A stretch of 64,000 nucleotides of DNA, taken from positions 1 through 64,000 of the forward strand of contig CAYWZW010000002.1 of assembly GCA_964462945.1 (NCBI GenBank). Direction: 5' to 3'. This DNA is from GCA-020343675 sp964462945 (lineage in GTDB: Bacteria; Planctomycetota; Phycisphaerae; Sedimentisphaerales; Anaerobacaceae). A program made the translations under genes and the position numbers. Under the pieces are notes generated by a model. It searched no databases. It was not told the DNA's origin and saw only the letters and a list, made by a program, of their open reading frames with translations. The number at the start of each line of letters is the position of its first letter. Within the stretch, counting starts at the first letter, position 1. Shown one piece after another: positions 43,869-52,825 of the stretch.

Positions 43869-46664
43869 ATGAAGAGATTGATTATGTTGATTTTGGCTCT
43901 GGCATTCTGTCTGGCCTTGCCGGTCAAGGCCGTCGATATCATCTGGGTATCGGACGGCTATGACGACAGCGGGAACGGCGTGTCAGATGACCTGCCCTGG
44001 GTCGATATGCTGACGGCCCAGGGATACAATGTGGACTACCAGCTCGTGGCAATCGGCAACGGCTACTGGCGCACCCTTGATGATGCCAAGATTGCCGCTC
44101 TGAATGCCGCCGACTTGGTAATTGTCAGTCGCAACCTCGACAGCGGCTCGTACGACGATGGACAGGAAATTACCCAGTGGAATTCCCTCACGTCGCCGCA
44201 GATCCTGTTGTCAACACATGTCGCTAGAAACAGCCGTTGGAAAGTCCTGAACACGGCAGATACCCCCAGTGGCGTGCCTGTGCTGCAGGCGGTGGATTCC
44301 GCCCATCCGGTGTTTGCCGGTGTGGCGCTCGATGCCAACGGTCAGGTTCAGGCGATGACTGGCGGCGATGGCTCGTTTCCCGGTACTGCTGATGCCGGCA
44401 ATGGGACGGTGATCGCCAAACGGGCAGATACGGGCGCCATCTGGATCGCCACGTGGCCGGCCGGTGTGGAGTACTATGCAGGAGCCGCCCAAACCACCGG
44501 TGGACCACGTATGTTCTTCGTCGCTGGTACGCAGGAAGTAGCCGCTACGGCTACGGCACCGGCCATTGGTCGAGGTGAGAATAATCTCACGGCCGAGGGT
44601 GAAAAGATATTCCTCAACGCGGTGGCCATGTACGCACCGCTGCCTGAGCCCGTCTATGACGTGACCAGTCCGGGCGACGCGGTTCTGGGTGTTCCGAATG
44701 ACGGAGACTGGCCCGCCGGAGAGTATCCCGCTTTAGCGATTGACAATAAGAGCGGGACGAAGTTTCTGCACCGCAAAGGCAGTGTCACGCCGACCGGGAT
44801 TGTGGTGACCCCATCGGCCGGCCCGACCCTTGTTACGGGGCTTACCTTGACCACGGCCAATGACGCGCCGACGCGAGATCCGATTGCCTATGAGCTTTCC
44901 GGGTCGAATGTGGGCGTTGATGGTCCGTTCGAGGTGATTGCTGCCGGCGACGTTGTTGATTTCGCCGGGGCGGCGAATTGGCCGCGTTTCACCAAGAACA
45001 CGACACCGATTGAATTTGCCAATGCGGTCGTTTACGCACACTATAAGATTGTGTTCCCGCGTCTTCGCGGGGCGACGGAGGCGTTGATGCAGATCGCGGA
45101 GATCGAGCTGTTGGGCACGAGCCTGGGCGCTTTTGCCCCCACGCCGTCGAATCGGGCGGTGGGAGTGCCGATTGATGCGGTTCTGAGCTGGTCGCCTGGG
45201 TCCAGTATGGCTTCACAGGATGTATACTTCGGCACGGAGGCGGCGCCGGCGCTGGTCGCTAATCAGGCCGAGACCAGCTATGATCCGGGTCTGCTGGAGT
45301 ACGGCACGACCTATTACTGGCGTGTGGATACGGTCAAGAAAGACGGGAGCGTGCAAGCCGGCAATGTCTGGAGCTTTACGACGACCACTCCGGTGGGCAT
45401 CTTTGAGTACAGCAGGGACGTTGGCGATCCGGCAGGCGTCGGAAAGACCGTGTTCGAAGGGTACGTCTGGAAGGATGACATCCTGACCCAGCAGTACTTG
45501 ATTCAAGCCGGCGGCGCCGACATCTGGGGCGTCAATGACCAGTTCCAGTTTGCGTACAACACGGTCAGTGGTGCTGTCCGCATCTCGGCCGGGTTCGAAT
45601 GGGTGGCGGCGAGCAACGAGTGGGCCAAGTATGGTGTGATGCTCCGAGCAAACGACACCGGACCTGCGGTCAACTACGCCAACTTCAGCCGCAGGGACAA
45701 CAACCTGGCCTCGTTCCAGTGGCGGGAGAGCCAGGGCGCCAGCAGCGGCAACGTGGCAGTCAACAGGCCCGCAGGCGTGACCAAGCCGAAGCGAATCGGT
45801 ATTCAGAGGGTTCAGGCCCTCGGCCTGACATGGATTGAAGGCCTCGTGGACTGGGGTACGGGCAAGGGTTGGGAGCCTGTCGGCTCACCGAGGCTGGCCA
45901 CCGCCAATCTGCCGGACGAGGTTCTGGCCGGCGTGGCTGTGACCTCGCACGACAACACCCACTTGTCCCAGGTTCGGGCTTACGATGTCACCTACGAGCT
46001 GAATCCCACTCTGGTCGGCACGTTCCCGACCATCGGTCCGGAGACGGCTCTGGCGGCCCCGCCGGGCAATGTCTCGGGCTTCAAGATTCGCTCGATCAAG
46101 TCGCTCGTGACGGATGGTTCCTTCAACACCTTCGCCGCGATAGACGAGCTGCTCGACACCGGCATGTTCAAGGGACTTCCTGCTCAGCCCGGTTCGGAAG
46201 GGACGCGCGTCGATCAGTATGTCAACGTGCGTGATACCGGCAACGGCGCGTTCAGCGCAGCCAACGGCTATCCGGACAAATCGTATCCGGGGGTCGATCC
46301 GCTTGAGGACCCGGCGGCAGATCCCGCCGCAGGCGACGACGACAACGACTTTGCAACCGAGATACTCGCCTACATCCACCTGACACCCGGCACCCTCTAC
46401 AAGGTCGGAGCCAACAGTGATGACGGCACGTATATCGTGATCGGCGGAGTCGAAGTCCTCAGGACCGCGGCCACGAAGGGCAACTCCAACATCGACTCGA
46501 ACTTCTTCCAGGTCGCGGCCGAGGGATATTACCCGCTGAAGGCTCGGCACCTCGAAAGGAGCGGTGGAGCGTCGGTCGAGCTGCACCAGATCCTGCTGGA
46601 CGGCACGCGCATCTTGTTGAATGACGTTGCGCACGGTGGTGCGGAGGTCTTCGCTGCTCCCTAA
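43869..46664 (+). CDS. Secreted multidomain protein, paralog 2
   Basis: 931 residues. Signal peptide MKRLIMLILALAFCLALPVKA. Residues ~24-250 look like a ThuA/glutamine amidotransferase-like flavodoxin fold (VDIIWVSDGYDDSG, LNAADLVIVSRNLDSGSYDD). Residues ~258-420 resemble a discoidin/F5-8C-type sandwich (YELSGSNVGVDGPFEVIAAG, MQIAEIELLG). A Fn3-like module follows (DVYFGTEAAPALVANQAETS, GTTYYWRVDTV), then the ConA-like and PA14-like half shared with paralog 1. From codon ~249 to the stop the DNA is identical to that of paralog 3. GAGGAG is well spaced before the ATG at 43869. Confidence 0.82.
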   Translation: MKRLIMLILALAFCLALPVKAVDIIWVSDGYDDSGNGVSDDLPWVDMLTAQGYNVDYQLVAIGNGYWRTLDDAKIAALNAADLVIVSRNLDSGSYDDGQEITQWNSLTSPQILLSTHVARNSRWKVLNTADTPSGVPVLQAVDSAHPVFAGVALDANGQVQAMTGGDGSFPGTADAGNGTVIAKRADTGAIWIATWPAGVEYYAGAAQTTGGPRMFFVAGTQEVAATATAPAIGRGENNLTAEGEKIFLNAVAMYAPLPEPVYDVTSPGDAVLGVPNDGDWPAGEYPALAIDNKSGTKFLHRKGSVTPTGIVVTPSAGPTLVTGLTLTTANDAPTRDPIAYELSGSNVGVDGPFEVIAAGDVVDFAGAANWPRFTKNTTPIEFANAVVYAHYKIVFPRLRGATEALMQIAEIELLGTSLGAFAPTPSNRAVGVPIDAVLSWSPGSSMASQDVYFGTEAAPALVANQAETSYDPGLLEYGTTYYWRVDTVKKDGSVQAGNVWSFTTTTPVGIFEYSRDVGDPAGVGKTVFEGYVWKDDILTQQYLIQAGGADIWGVNDQFQFAYNTVSGAVRISAGFEWVAASNEWAKYGVMLRANDTGPAVNYANFSRRDNNLASFQWRESQGASSGNVAVNRPAGVTKPKRIGIQRVQALGLTWIEGLVDWGTGKGWEPVGSPRLATANLPDEVLAGVAVTSHDNTHLSQVRAYDVTYELNPTLVGTFPTIGPETALAAPPGNVSGFKIRSIKSLVTDGSFNTFAAIDELLDTGMFKGLPAQPGSEGTRVDQYVNVRDTGNGAFSAANGYPDKSYPGVDPLEDPAADPAAGDDDNDFATEILAYIHLTPGTLYKVGANSDDGTYIVIGGVEVLRTAATKGNSNIDSNFFQVAAEGYYPLKARHLERSGGASVELHQILLDGTRILLNDVAHGGAEVFAAP

Positions 46665-46731
46665 CGGGTCTGTAGCGAAAGCTCTGCTGGACCACAGTTG
46701 AGCAGCGTGAATTGGCACCAGTCCGGGGCCT
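44613..46731 (+). repeat. 2.1-kb direct repeat, copy 1
   Basis: Begins at CTCAACGCGGTGGCCATG in paralog 2 and runs to its stop without a difference from copy 2 (offset exactly 3063 bases), as shown by identical translations in several frames. After the stop it stays near-identical with small indels and ends at the terminator hairpin. Confidence 0.92.
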
Positions 46732-46759
46732 ATACCGACCCGTTCGGTATGGGCCCCGG
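46723..46759 (+). terminator. Strong GC hairpin after paralog 2
   Basis: CCGGGGCC (46723-46730) with GGCCCCGG (46752-46759), and inside it ATACCG with CGGTAT. Only a TTGAGG follows rather than a T-run, so termination would rest on stem strength. Outer arms match those of the hairpin after paralog 3; the inner arms differ but still pair. Confidence 0.55.
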
Positions 46760-46874
46760 TTGAGGTCTGGCAGCTAAAACACGGAGAATTTTATCGAGGG
46801 ATTTTCACAGGACCTATTGTGGGTTCATTATGTTTTTACACGTGTCTTGAAAATATATTTTAGGAGATCAAGAA

Positions 46875-49727
46875 ATGATTAAAAGAATGATGAGTTTAGT
46901 CTTGGCTGTGGCATTCTGTCTCGCGTTGCCGGCAAAGGCCGTCGATGTCATCTGGGTTTCCTTCCATGGAGCGGATGACGTGCCCTCGGCCGGTGCTGTC
47001 GGTGTTGGCTTCACCGAGGCGGTCGACAAGGGGTATACCGATCTGTTGAAGGCCAACGGCTATAACGTGACGCGCTACCTCCAGACGAAGACTCCCGACA
47101 TGGCCGTGATGAATGCGGCAGACCTGGTGATCCTCAGTCGCTCGGCCGCCAGTAGCAGTTTCCAGGGCGATGCCGCCACGACGTGGAACAGCGTTACCGC
47201 TCCCATGATCATCGTGAATGGTTACCTCGCGCGGAAGAACCGCATGGGTTTTGCCACCGGCAACACCATCCCGGACATCACCGGGGACATCAAGCTGAAG
47301 GTCAACGACCCGACACATCCGATCTTTGCGGGAATCCCGCTGACCGACGGCGTTATGAACAATCCGTATGCCGGGCTTGCCACGTATCCCACCGACGCGA
47401 CCAAGGCGTTCGGCATCTCGGTCATTACCGATGCGCCGAATGCCAACGGCACTGTTCTGGCCACGCTTTCAGAGGCGTCGGGCACTGTTACTGCAGGGTC
47501 CATGGTAATCGCCGAATGGCCGGCTGGCGCCACGGTGACGCATGACGGCGGAGCTGGAACGGACGTGCTGGCTGGTCCTCGGCTGGTGTTCCTGACCGGC
47601 TCTCGCGAGAACGGTGGCAAGAGCTCAGAAACGGCCGGTATGTATGATTTGTACGAAGATGGCGCAAAGATGTTTCTCAACGCGGTGGCCATGTACGCAC
47701 CGCTGCCTGAGCCCGTCTATGACGTGACCAGTCCGGGCGACGCGGTTCTGGGTGTTCCGAATGACGGAGACTGGCCCGCCGGAGAGTATCCCGCTTTAGC
47801 GATTGACAATAAGAGCGGGACGAAGTTTCTGCACCGCAAAGGCAGTGTCACGCCGACCGGGATTGTGGTGACCCCATCGGCCGGCCCGACCCTTGTTACG
47901 GGGCTTACCTTGACCACGGCCAATGACGCGCCGACGCGAGATCCGATTGCCTATGAGCTTTCCGGGTCGAATGTGGGCGTTGATGGTCCGTTCGAGGTGA
48001 TTGCTGCCGGCGACGTTGTTGATTTCGCCGGGGCGGCGAATTGGCCGCGTTTCACCAAGAACACGACACCGATTGAATTTGCCAATGCGGTCGTTTACGC
48101 ACACTATAAGATTGTGTTCCCGCGTCTTCGCGGGGCGACGGAGGCGTTGATGCAGATCGCGGAGATCGAGCTGTTGGGCACGAGCCTGGGCGCTTTTGCC
48201 CCCACGCCGTCGAATCGGGCGGTGGGAGTGCCGATTGATGCGGTTCTGAGCTGGTCGCCTGGGTCCAGTATGGCTTCACAGGATGTATACTTCGGCACGG
48301 AGGCGGCGCCGGCGCTGGTCGCTAATCAGGCCGAGACCAGCTATGATCCGGGTCTGCTGGAGTACGGCACGACCTATTACTGGCGTGTGGATACGGTCAA
48401 GAAAGACGGGAGCGTGCAAGCCGGCAATGTCTGGAGCTTTACGACGACCACTCCGGTGGGCATCTTTGAGTACAGCAGGGACGTTGGCGATCCGGCAGGC
48501 GTCGGAAAGACCGTGTTCGAAGGGTACGTCTGGAAGGATGACATCCTGACCCAGCAGTACTTGATTCAAGCCGGCGGCGCCGACATCTGGGGCGTCAATG
48601 ACCAGTTCCAGTTTGCGTACAACACGGTCAGTGGTGCTGTCCGCATCTCGGCCGGGTTCGAATGGGTGGCGGCGAGCAACGAGTGGGCCAAGTATGGTGT
48701 GATGCTCCGAGCAAACGACACCGGACCTGCGGTCAACTACGCCAACTTCAGCCGCAGGGACAACAACCTGGCCTCGTTCCAGTGGCGGGAGAGCCAGGGC
48801 GCCAGCAGCGGCAACGTGGCAGTCAACAGGCCCGCAGGCGTGACCAAGCCGAAGCGAATCGGTATTCAGAGGGTTCAGGCCCTCGGCCTGACATGGATTG
48901 AAGGCCTCGTGGACTGGGGTACGGGCAAGGGTTGGGAGCCTGTCGGCTCACCGAGGCTGGCCACCGCCAATCTGCCGGACGAGGTTCTGGCCGGCGTGGC
49001 TGTGACCTCGCACGACAACACCCACTTGTCCCAGGTTCGGGCTTACGATGTCACCTACGAGCTGAATCCCACTCTGGTCGGCACGTTCCCGACCATCGGT
49101 CCGGAGACGGCTCTGGCGGCCCCGCCGGGCAATGTCTCGGGCTTCAAGATTCGCTCGATCAAGTCGCTCGTGACGGATGGTTCCTTCAACACCTTCGCCG
49201 CGATAGACGAGCTGCTCGACACCGGCATGTTCAAGGGACTTCCTGCTCAGCCCGGTTCGGAAGGGACGCGCGTCGATCAGTATGTCAACGTGCGTGATAC
49301 CGGCAACGGCGCGTTCAGCGCAGCCAACGGCTATCCGGACAAATCGTATCCGGGGGTCGATCCGCTTGAGGACCCGGCGGCAGATCCCGCCGCAGGCGAC
49401 GACGACAACGACTTTGCAACCGAGATACTCGCCTACATCCACCTGACACCCGGCACCCTCTACAAGGTCGGAGCCAACAGTGATGACGGCACGTATATCG
49501 TGATCGGCGGAGTCGAAGTCCTCAGGACCGCGGCCACGAAGGGCAACTCCAACATCGACTCGAACTTCTTCCAGGTCGCGGCCGAGGGATATTACCCGCT
49601 GAAGGCTCGGCACCTCGAAAGGAGCGGTGGAGCGTCGGTCGAGCTGCACCAGATCCTGCTGGACGGCACGCGCATCTTGTTGAATGACGTTGCGCACGGT
49701 GGTGCGGAGGTCTTCGCTGCTCCCTAA
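46875..49727 (+). CDS. Secreted multidomain protein, paralog 3
   Basis: 950 residues with the same order as paralog 2: signal peptide (MIKRMMSLVLAVAFCLALPA), ThuA/amidotransferase-like domain, discoidin-like, Fn3-like, ConA-like and PA14-like modules. The N-terminal domain (VDVIWVSFHGADDVPSAG, MNAADLVILSRSAASSSF) is clearly related to that of paralog 2 but diverged to about a third identity, whereas everything after FLNAVAMYAPLPEP is identical at the DNA level. AGGAGA precedes the ATG. No catalytic Cys nucleophile motif is evident in the amidotransferase-like domain, so it may be non-catalytic. Confidence 0.82.
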   Translation: MIKRMMSLVLAVAFCLALPAKAVDVIWVSFHGADDVPSAGAVGVGFTEAVDKGYTDLLKANGYNVTRYLQTKTPDMAVMNAADLVILSRSAASSSFQGDAATTWNSVTAPMIIVNGYLARKNRMGFATGNTIPDITGDIKLKVNDPTHPIFAGIPLTDGVMNNPYAGLATYPTDATKAFGISVITDAPNANGTVLATLSEASGTVTAGSMVIAEWPAGATVTHDGGAGTDVLAGPRLVFLTGSRENGGKSSETAGMYDLYEDGAKMFLNAVAMYAPLPEPVYDVTSPGDAVLGVPNDGDWPAGEYPALAIDNKSGTKFLHRKGSVTPTGIVVTPSAGPTLVTGLTLTTANDAPTRDPIAYELSGSNVGVDGPFEVIAAGDVVDFAGAANWPRFTKNTTPIEFANAVVYAHYKIVFPRLRGATEALMQIAEIELLGTSLGAFAPTPSNRAVGVPIDAVLSWSPGSSMASQDVYFGTEAAPALVANQAETSYDPGLLEYGTTYYWRVDTVKKDGSVQAGNVWSFTTTTPVGIFEYSRDVGDPAGVGKTVFEGYVWKDDILTQQYLIQAGGADIWGVNDQFQFAYNTVSGAVRISAGFEWVAASNEWAKYGVMLRANDTGPAVNYANFSRRDNNLASFQWRESQGASSGNVAVNRPAGVTKPKRIGIQRVQALGLTWIEGLVDWGTGKGWEPVGSPRLATANLPDEVLAGVAVTSHDNTHLSQVRAYDVTYELNPTLVGTFPTIGPETALAAPPGNVSGFKIRSIKSLVTDGSFNTFAAIDELLDTGMFKGLPAQPGSEGTRVDQYVNVRDTGNGAFSAANGYPDKSYPGVDPLEDPAADPAAGDDDNDFATEILAYIHLTPGTLYKVGANSDDGTYIVIGGVEVLRTAATKGNSNIDSNFFQVAAEGYYPLKARHLERSGGASVELHQILLDGTRILLNDVAHGGAEVFAAP

Positions 49728-49797
49728 CAACGGGCCTGTAGCGAAAGCTCTGCTGGACCACCGTTGAGCAGCGTGAATTGGCACCAGTCCGGGGCCC
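47676..49797 (+). repeat. 2.1-kb direct repeat, copy 2
   Basis: Second copy of the segment at 44613-46731. Coding part identical; the stop-proximal spacer differs by a three-base insertion and scattered substitutions. Homology ends within the terminator stem. Confidence 0.92.
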
Positions 49798-49833
49798 GCG
49801 CCGGTTAATCCGGTGCGGGCCCCCGTTGTTTTT
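49789..49833 (+). terminator. Intrinsic terminator after paralog 3
   Basis: GGGGCCCGCGCCGG (49791-49804), loop TTAAT, CCGGTGCGGGCCCC (49810-49823), with one G-T wobble, followed by CGTTGTTTTT. A textbook rho-independent terminator. Confidence 0.8.
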
Positions 49834-49992
49834 GTATGCGACGCATGGCGGAGGCCATCCTGTCGAGCGAAGCTTTCTATTGCACGTGCCCGTCGAGGAT
49901 ACTATAATGAGCAGAAATGAAAGACGTGAAATAAGCATGTCCTGAGCAAGGCCGAAGGAGAGGCCGTGGCCGGAAGTTGTGGAGGTGCAAGA

Positions 49993-52698
49993 ATGTTGTT
50001 CAGAAGGACAAGAAAAGTCTCGTCAGTGATGGGTGGCAGCCTCAAAGGCGAAGCCTTTGGGGATGTTTCCTTTCTGGGTGGCCATCCCCAACCCATTCGA
50101 CAGGCTCAGGGGAGCGCTGCGCTTGAGGCTGCCACCCGCCGGTGCCCGAAAACAGGCAAGCATCTTAGCAGCAGGTACCGTTGGCTGATATGGGCGTGTC
50201 CGATTGTGGGCCTGTTGTCGCTGCTATGGTTTCTGATCCGTGTGATACCGAAGCCCTCCCGGGCGGCATATCCGTGCCAGCGCGTGGCGGCGCCGCTTGC
50301 CAGCGGTTTTGTGATTTGGCTTACAGGTCTGGCCGGCTCGATGCTGGCTTACCGCAGGGCAAGGCAGCACCTTTGCCAGTCACGCTGGGTCATCGCGGGG
50401 CTGTGCATTGCCGTAGGCGTTGCGGCCCTATGGTTGCCCCTGAGCACGACCGGCAGCAATCCGGCGAGAGCCGCGTTTACACCGAGCGAGCCGCCCAATA
50501 GCCCGATCGGCGTGGCCAAAGGGATTCATCCCGGACGCGTCGTGTGGATGCACGACCCGGACGCAACGAACTGGGACGGCTTGACCGGCCGCTGGTGGGA
50601 CGACAACAACACCGATCAGGAGGCCGTCGATTTCATGGTCTCCAAGACCATCCAAACGCTGACGGGCCAGACGAGCGACCAGGCAGCCTGGGATGCCCTT
50701 TTCAAACACTTCAATCGCACCAACGGCTTCGGGGAAACAGGCTACCAGCCGGGAGAGAAAATCGCCATCAAGATCAACATGAACCAGGATAGCGGATCTA
50801 CCTGGGGGGCGGCCCAGGGTATGCCCAGCCCGCATGTGATTTATTCGTTTCTCAAGCAGCTCATAAACGTCGTGGGCGTGCCGGGCTCGGCGATTACGAT
50901 TTACGACGCCTCGCGGTATATCGGCGACCCGATCTACAACAAGGTCAGGGGCAACCCCGATCCGAATTTCCAGAATATCACGTTTGTGGCCAACAGCACA
51001 CGCAACGGACGCATAGCGGCCGCTTACGACGCCGCCAATTCGCTTCACACAAGGACGGAAACCGCCTATCTGCCGCGGTGCGTCACCAGCGCCAAATATC
51101 TGATTAACATGGCCCTGCTGCGGCCTCACACACTGTACGGCGTCACGCTGTGTGCCAAGAACCACTTTGGGTCCGTCTATTTTCCATCGAGAAATATCTT
51201 CACGCCGGAGCCTTTGCATAACTATGGCGGCCGAAGCCAGAGCATGAACAACTATAACTGCCTGGTCAATCTGAATGGACATCGGCATCTATCCGGCAAG
51301 ACCCTGCTGTATTTCATCGACGGACTATATCCGGCGGTGCATCAGAGCGGCAACGTAATCAAGTGGCTCTCTTTCGGCGATGACTGGTGCTCCAGCATGC
51401 TCGCCTCGCAGGACCCCGTGGCCATCGATTCGGTCGCACTCGATTTCCTGCGAAACGAGCCACGATGCACGGAGGTCACCGGTTATCCGGAGAACTACCT
51501 GCACGAGGCCGCCCAGGCGGACAATCCCCCTTCAGGGACCCTTTACGATCCGGAAGGCGACGGGACGCGACTGGCCAGTCTCGGCGTTCACGAGCACTGG
51601 AACAATCCCGTGGACAAAAAATACTCTCGCAACCTGGGGACCGGCGGCGGTATCGAGCTGGTCGTCCCGTCGTTTGCGTCGGCGGACGGGCCCGTTCAGA
51701 ACCTCACTAACGGCATGAGATACGACCATATCCGGCACGCCATCAGTGAAGCCGCCTCCGGCCAGAAGATCGTTATCGGCCAAGGGCTCTATCAGGAAAA
51801 CGTCAATTTCCTCGGCAAGAACCTCAGCCTCGGTTCAGCCGATCCGAGCGATCCGGCTGTGGTGGCCGCCACGGTTCTGGCCGGCGCCGGCAGCGGTCCG
51901 GTCGTGACCTTCGCCGGGAGCGAAGATGCAAGCTGTGTGCTTGCCGGTTTGACCGTTACCGGCACGGAAACGGGGGTTTACTGCTCGGGCGCATCGCCGA
52001 CAATCACCGACTGCCGCATCGAAAACAACGCCGGTGCGGGAATCGAGCTGCGCAACGGCAGCAATCCGACGATCACCAACTGTGAAATCACCTCTAATAT
52101 GGGGGCCGGCATCGACATGCTGGCCAAGCAGAGCGGACGGGTCATCATCTACAACTCTCCGGCCCTTTTCAACTGCGTCATCGCCGGGAATCGTCAGCAC
52201 GGCGTTTCGGGCGACCTGCCCACGATTACCAACTGCACGATTGCGGCAAACGGCGGGCCAGGCATTTCCAGCTTCAGGCCGGCGGTCACCAATTCCATCA
52301 TCTATTACAACGGCGTCAACGCCGATTTCGTTCAGATAAAAAGCGACGTTACGCCCACGGTAGCTTTCACCGACGTGCAGGGCGGCTGGCCGGGACAGGG
52401 CAATATCGACGCAGCGCCCTGCTTTGTCGAGCCCGGATTCTGGAACCTCAACGGAACAACTGAAAATCCAAGTGACGATTTCTGGGTCCAGGGTGATTAC
52501 CACTTGCGCTCGCAGGCAGGTCGATGGTACCCCAACGGGCAAACCTGGGTCCAGGATATGCTGACCAGCCCCTGCATCGACGCCGGAGACCCTGCTTCGG
52601 ACTGGACCGCCGAGCCGGAGCCAAACGGACAACGCATCAACATGGGTGCATACGGCGGCACGGCGCAGGCCAGCATGTCGCTTTCGATAGTCCAGTAA
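49993..52698 (+). CDS. Membrane protein fusing DUF362 and beta-helix regions
   Basis: 901 residues. Three hydrophobic segments lie near the N-terminus (WLIWACPIVGLLSLLWFLI, LASGFVIWLTGLAGSMLAY, VIAGLCIAVGVAALWL). A DUF362-type domain covers residues ~180-530 (EKIAIKINMNQDSG, YLINMALLRPHTLYGVTLCA, LASQDPVAIDSVALDFL). Residues ~545-890 form a right-handed beta-helix (DHIRHAISEAASGQKIVIG, SPTITDCRIENNAGAGIEL) ending in DWTAEPEPNGQRINMGAYG. The usual ferredoxin cysteine clusters linked to some DUF362 proteins are absent. The ATG at 49993 has GGAGG seven bases upstream. Codons ~13-49 coincide with a palindromic element (50031-50137). Confidence 0.8.
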   Translation: MLFRRTRKVSSVMGGSLKGEAFGDVSFLGGHPQPIRQAQGSAALEAATRRCPKTGKHLSSRYRWLIWACPIVGLLSLLWFLIRVIPKPSRAAYPCQRVAAPLASGFVIWLTGLAGSMLAYRRARQHLCQSRWVIAGLCIAVGVAALWLPLSTTGSNPARAAFTPSEPPNSPIGVAKGIHPGRVVWMHDPDATNWDGLTGRWWDDNNTDQEAVDFMVSKTIQTLTGQTSDQAAWDALFKHFNRTNGFGETGYQPGEKIAIKINMNQDSGSTWGAAQGMPSPHVIYSFLKQLINVVGVPGSAITIYDASRYIGDPIYNKVRGNPDPNFQNITFVANSTRNGRIAAAYDAANSLHTRTETAYLPRCVTSAKYLINMALLRPHTLYGVTLCAKNHFGSVYFPSRNIFTPEPLHNYGGRSQSMNNYNCLVNLNGHRHLSGKTLLYFIDGLYPAVHQSGNVIKWLSFGDDWCSSMLASQDPVAIDSVALDFLRNEPRCTEVTGYPENYLHEAAQADNPPSGTLYDPEGDGTRLASLGVHEHWNNPVDKKYSRNLGTGGGIELVVPSFASADGPVQNLTNGMRYDHIRHAISEAASGQKIVIGQGLYQENVNFLGKNLSLGSADPSDPAVVAATVLAGAGSGPVVTFAGSEDASCVLAGLTVTGTETGVYCSGASPTITDCRIENNAGAGIELRNGSNPTITNCEITSNMGAGIDMLAKQSGRVIIYNSPALFNCVIAGNRQHGVSGDLPTITNCTIAANGGPGISSFRPAVTNSIIYYNGVNADFVQIKSDVTPTVAFTDVQGGWPGQGNIDAAPCFVEPGFWNLNGTTENPSDDFWVQGDYHLRSQAGRWYPNGQTWVQDMLTSPCIDAGDPASDWTAEPEPNGQRINMGAYGGTAQASMSLSIVQ
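50031..50137. repeat. 107-base inverted-repeat element inside the DUF362 gene start
   Basis: GGGTGGCAGCCTCAA (50031-50045) and TTGAGGCTGCCACCC (50123-50137) are perfect reverse complements. Between them are GGGGATG/CATCCCC and TTCGACAGGCTCAGG, the latter partly complementary to CCTGAGCAAGGCCGAA at 49941-49956 upstream of the start. It is in frame and free of stops, encoding the low-complexity N-terminal tail. Confidence 0.65.
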
Positions 52699-52825
52699 CA
52701 TGATGCCGACTTCGGTGATGGTCAGAACTTCTGGCCACCATGGCGCATCAAAATTAGCGCAAAAAAACCCACAAATTGTGTATGAACCTCGCTTCTGGAG
52801 TATCTATATACTATGAAGACGCGAT

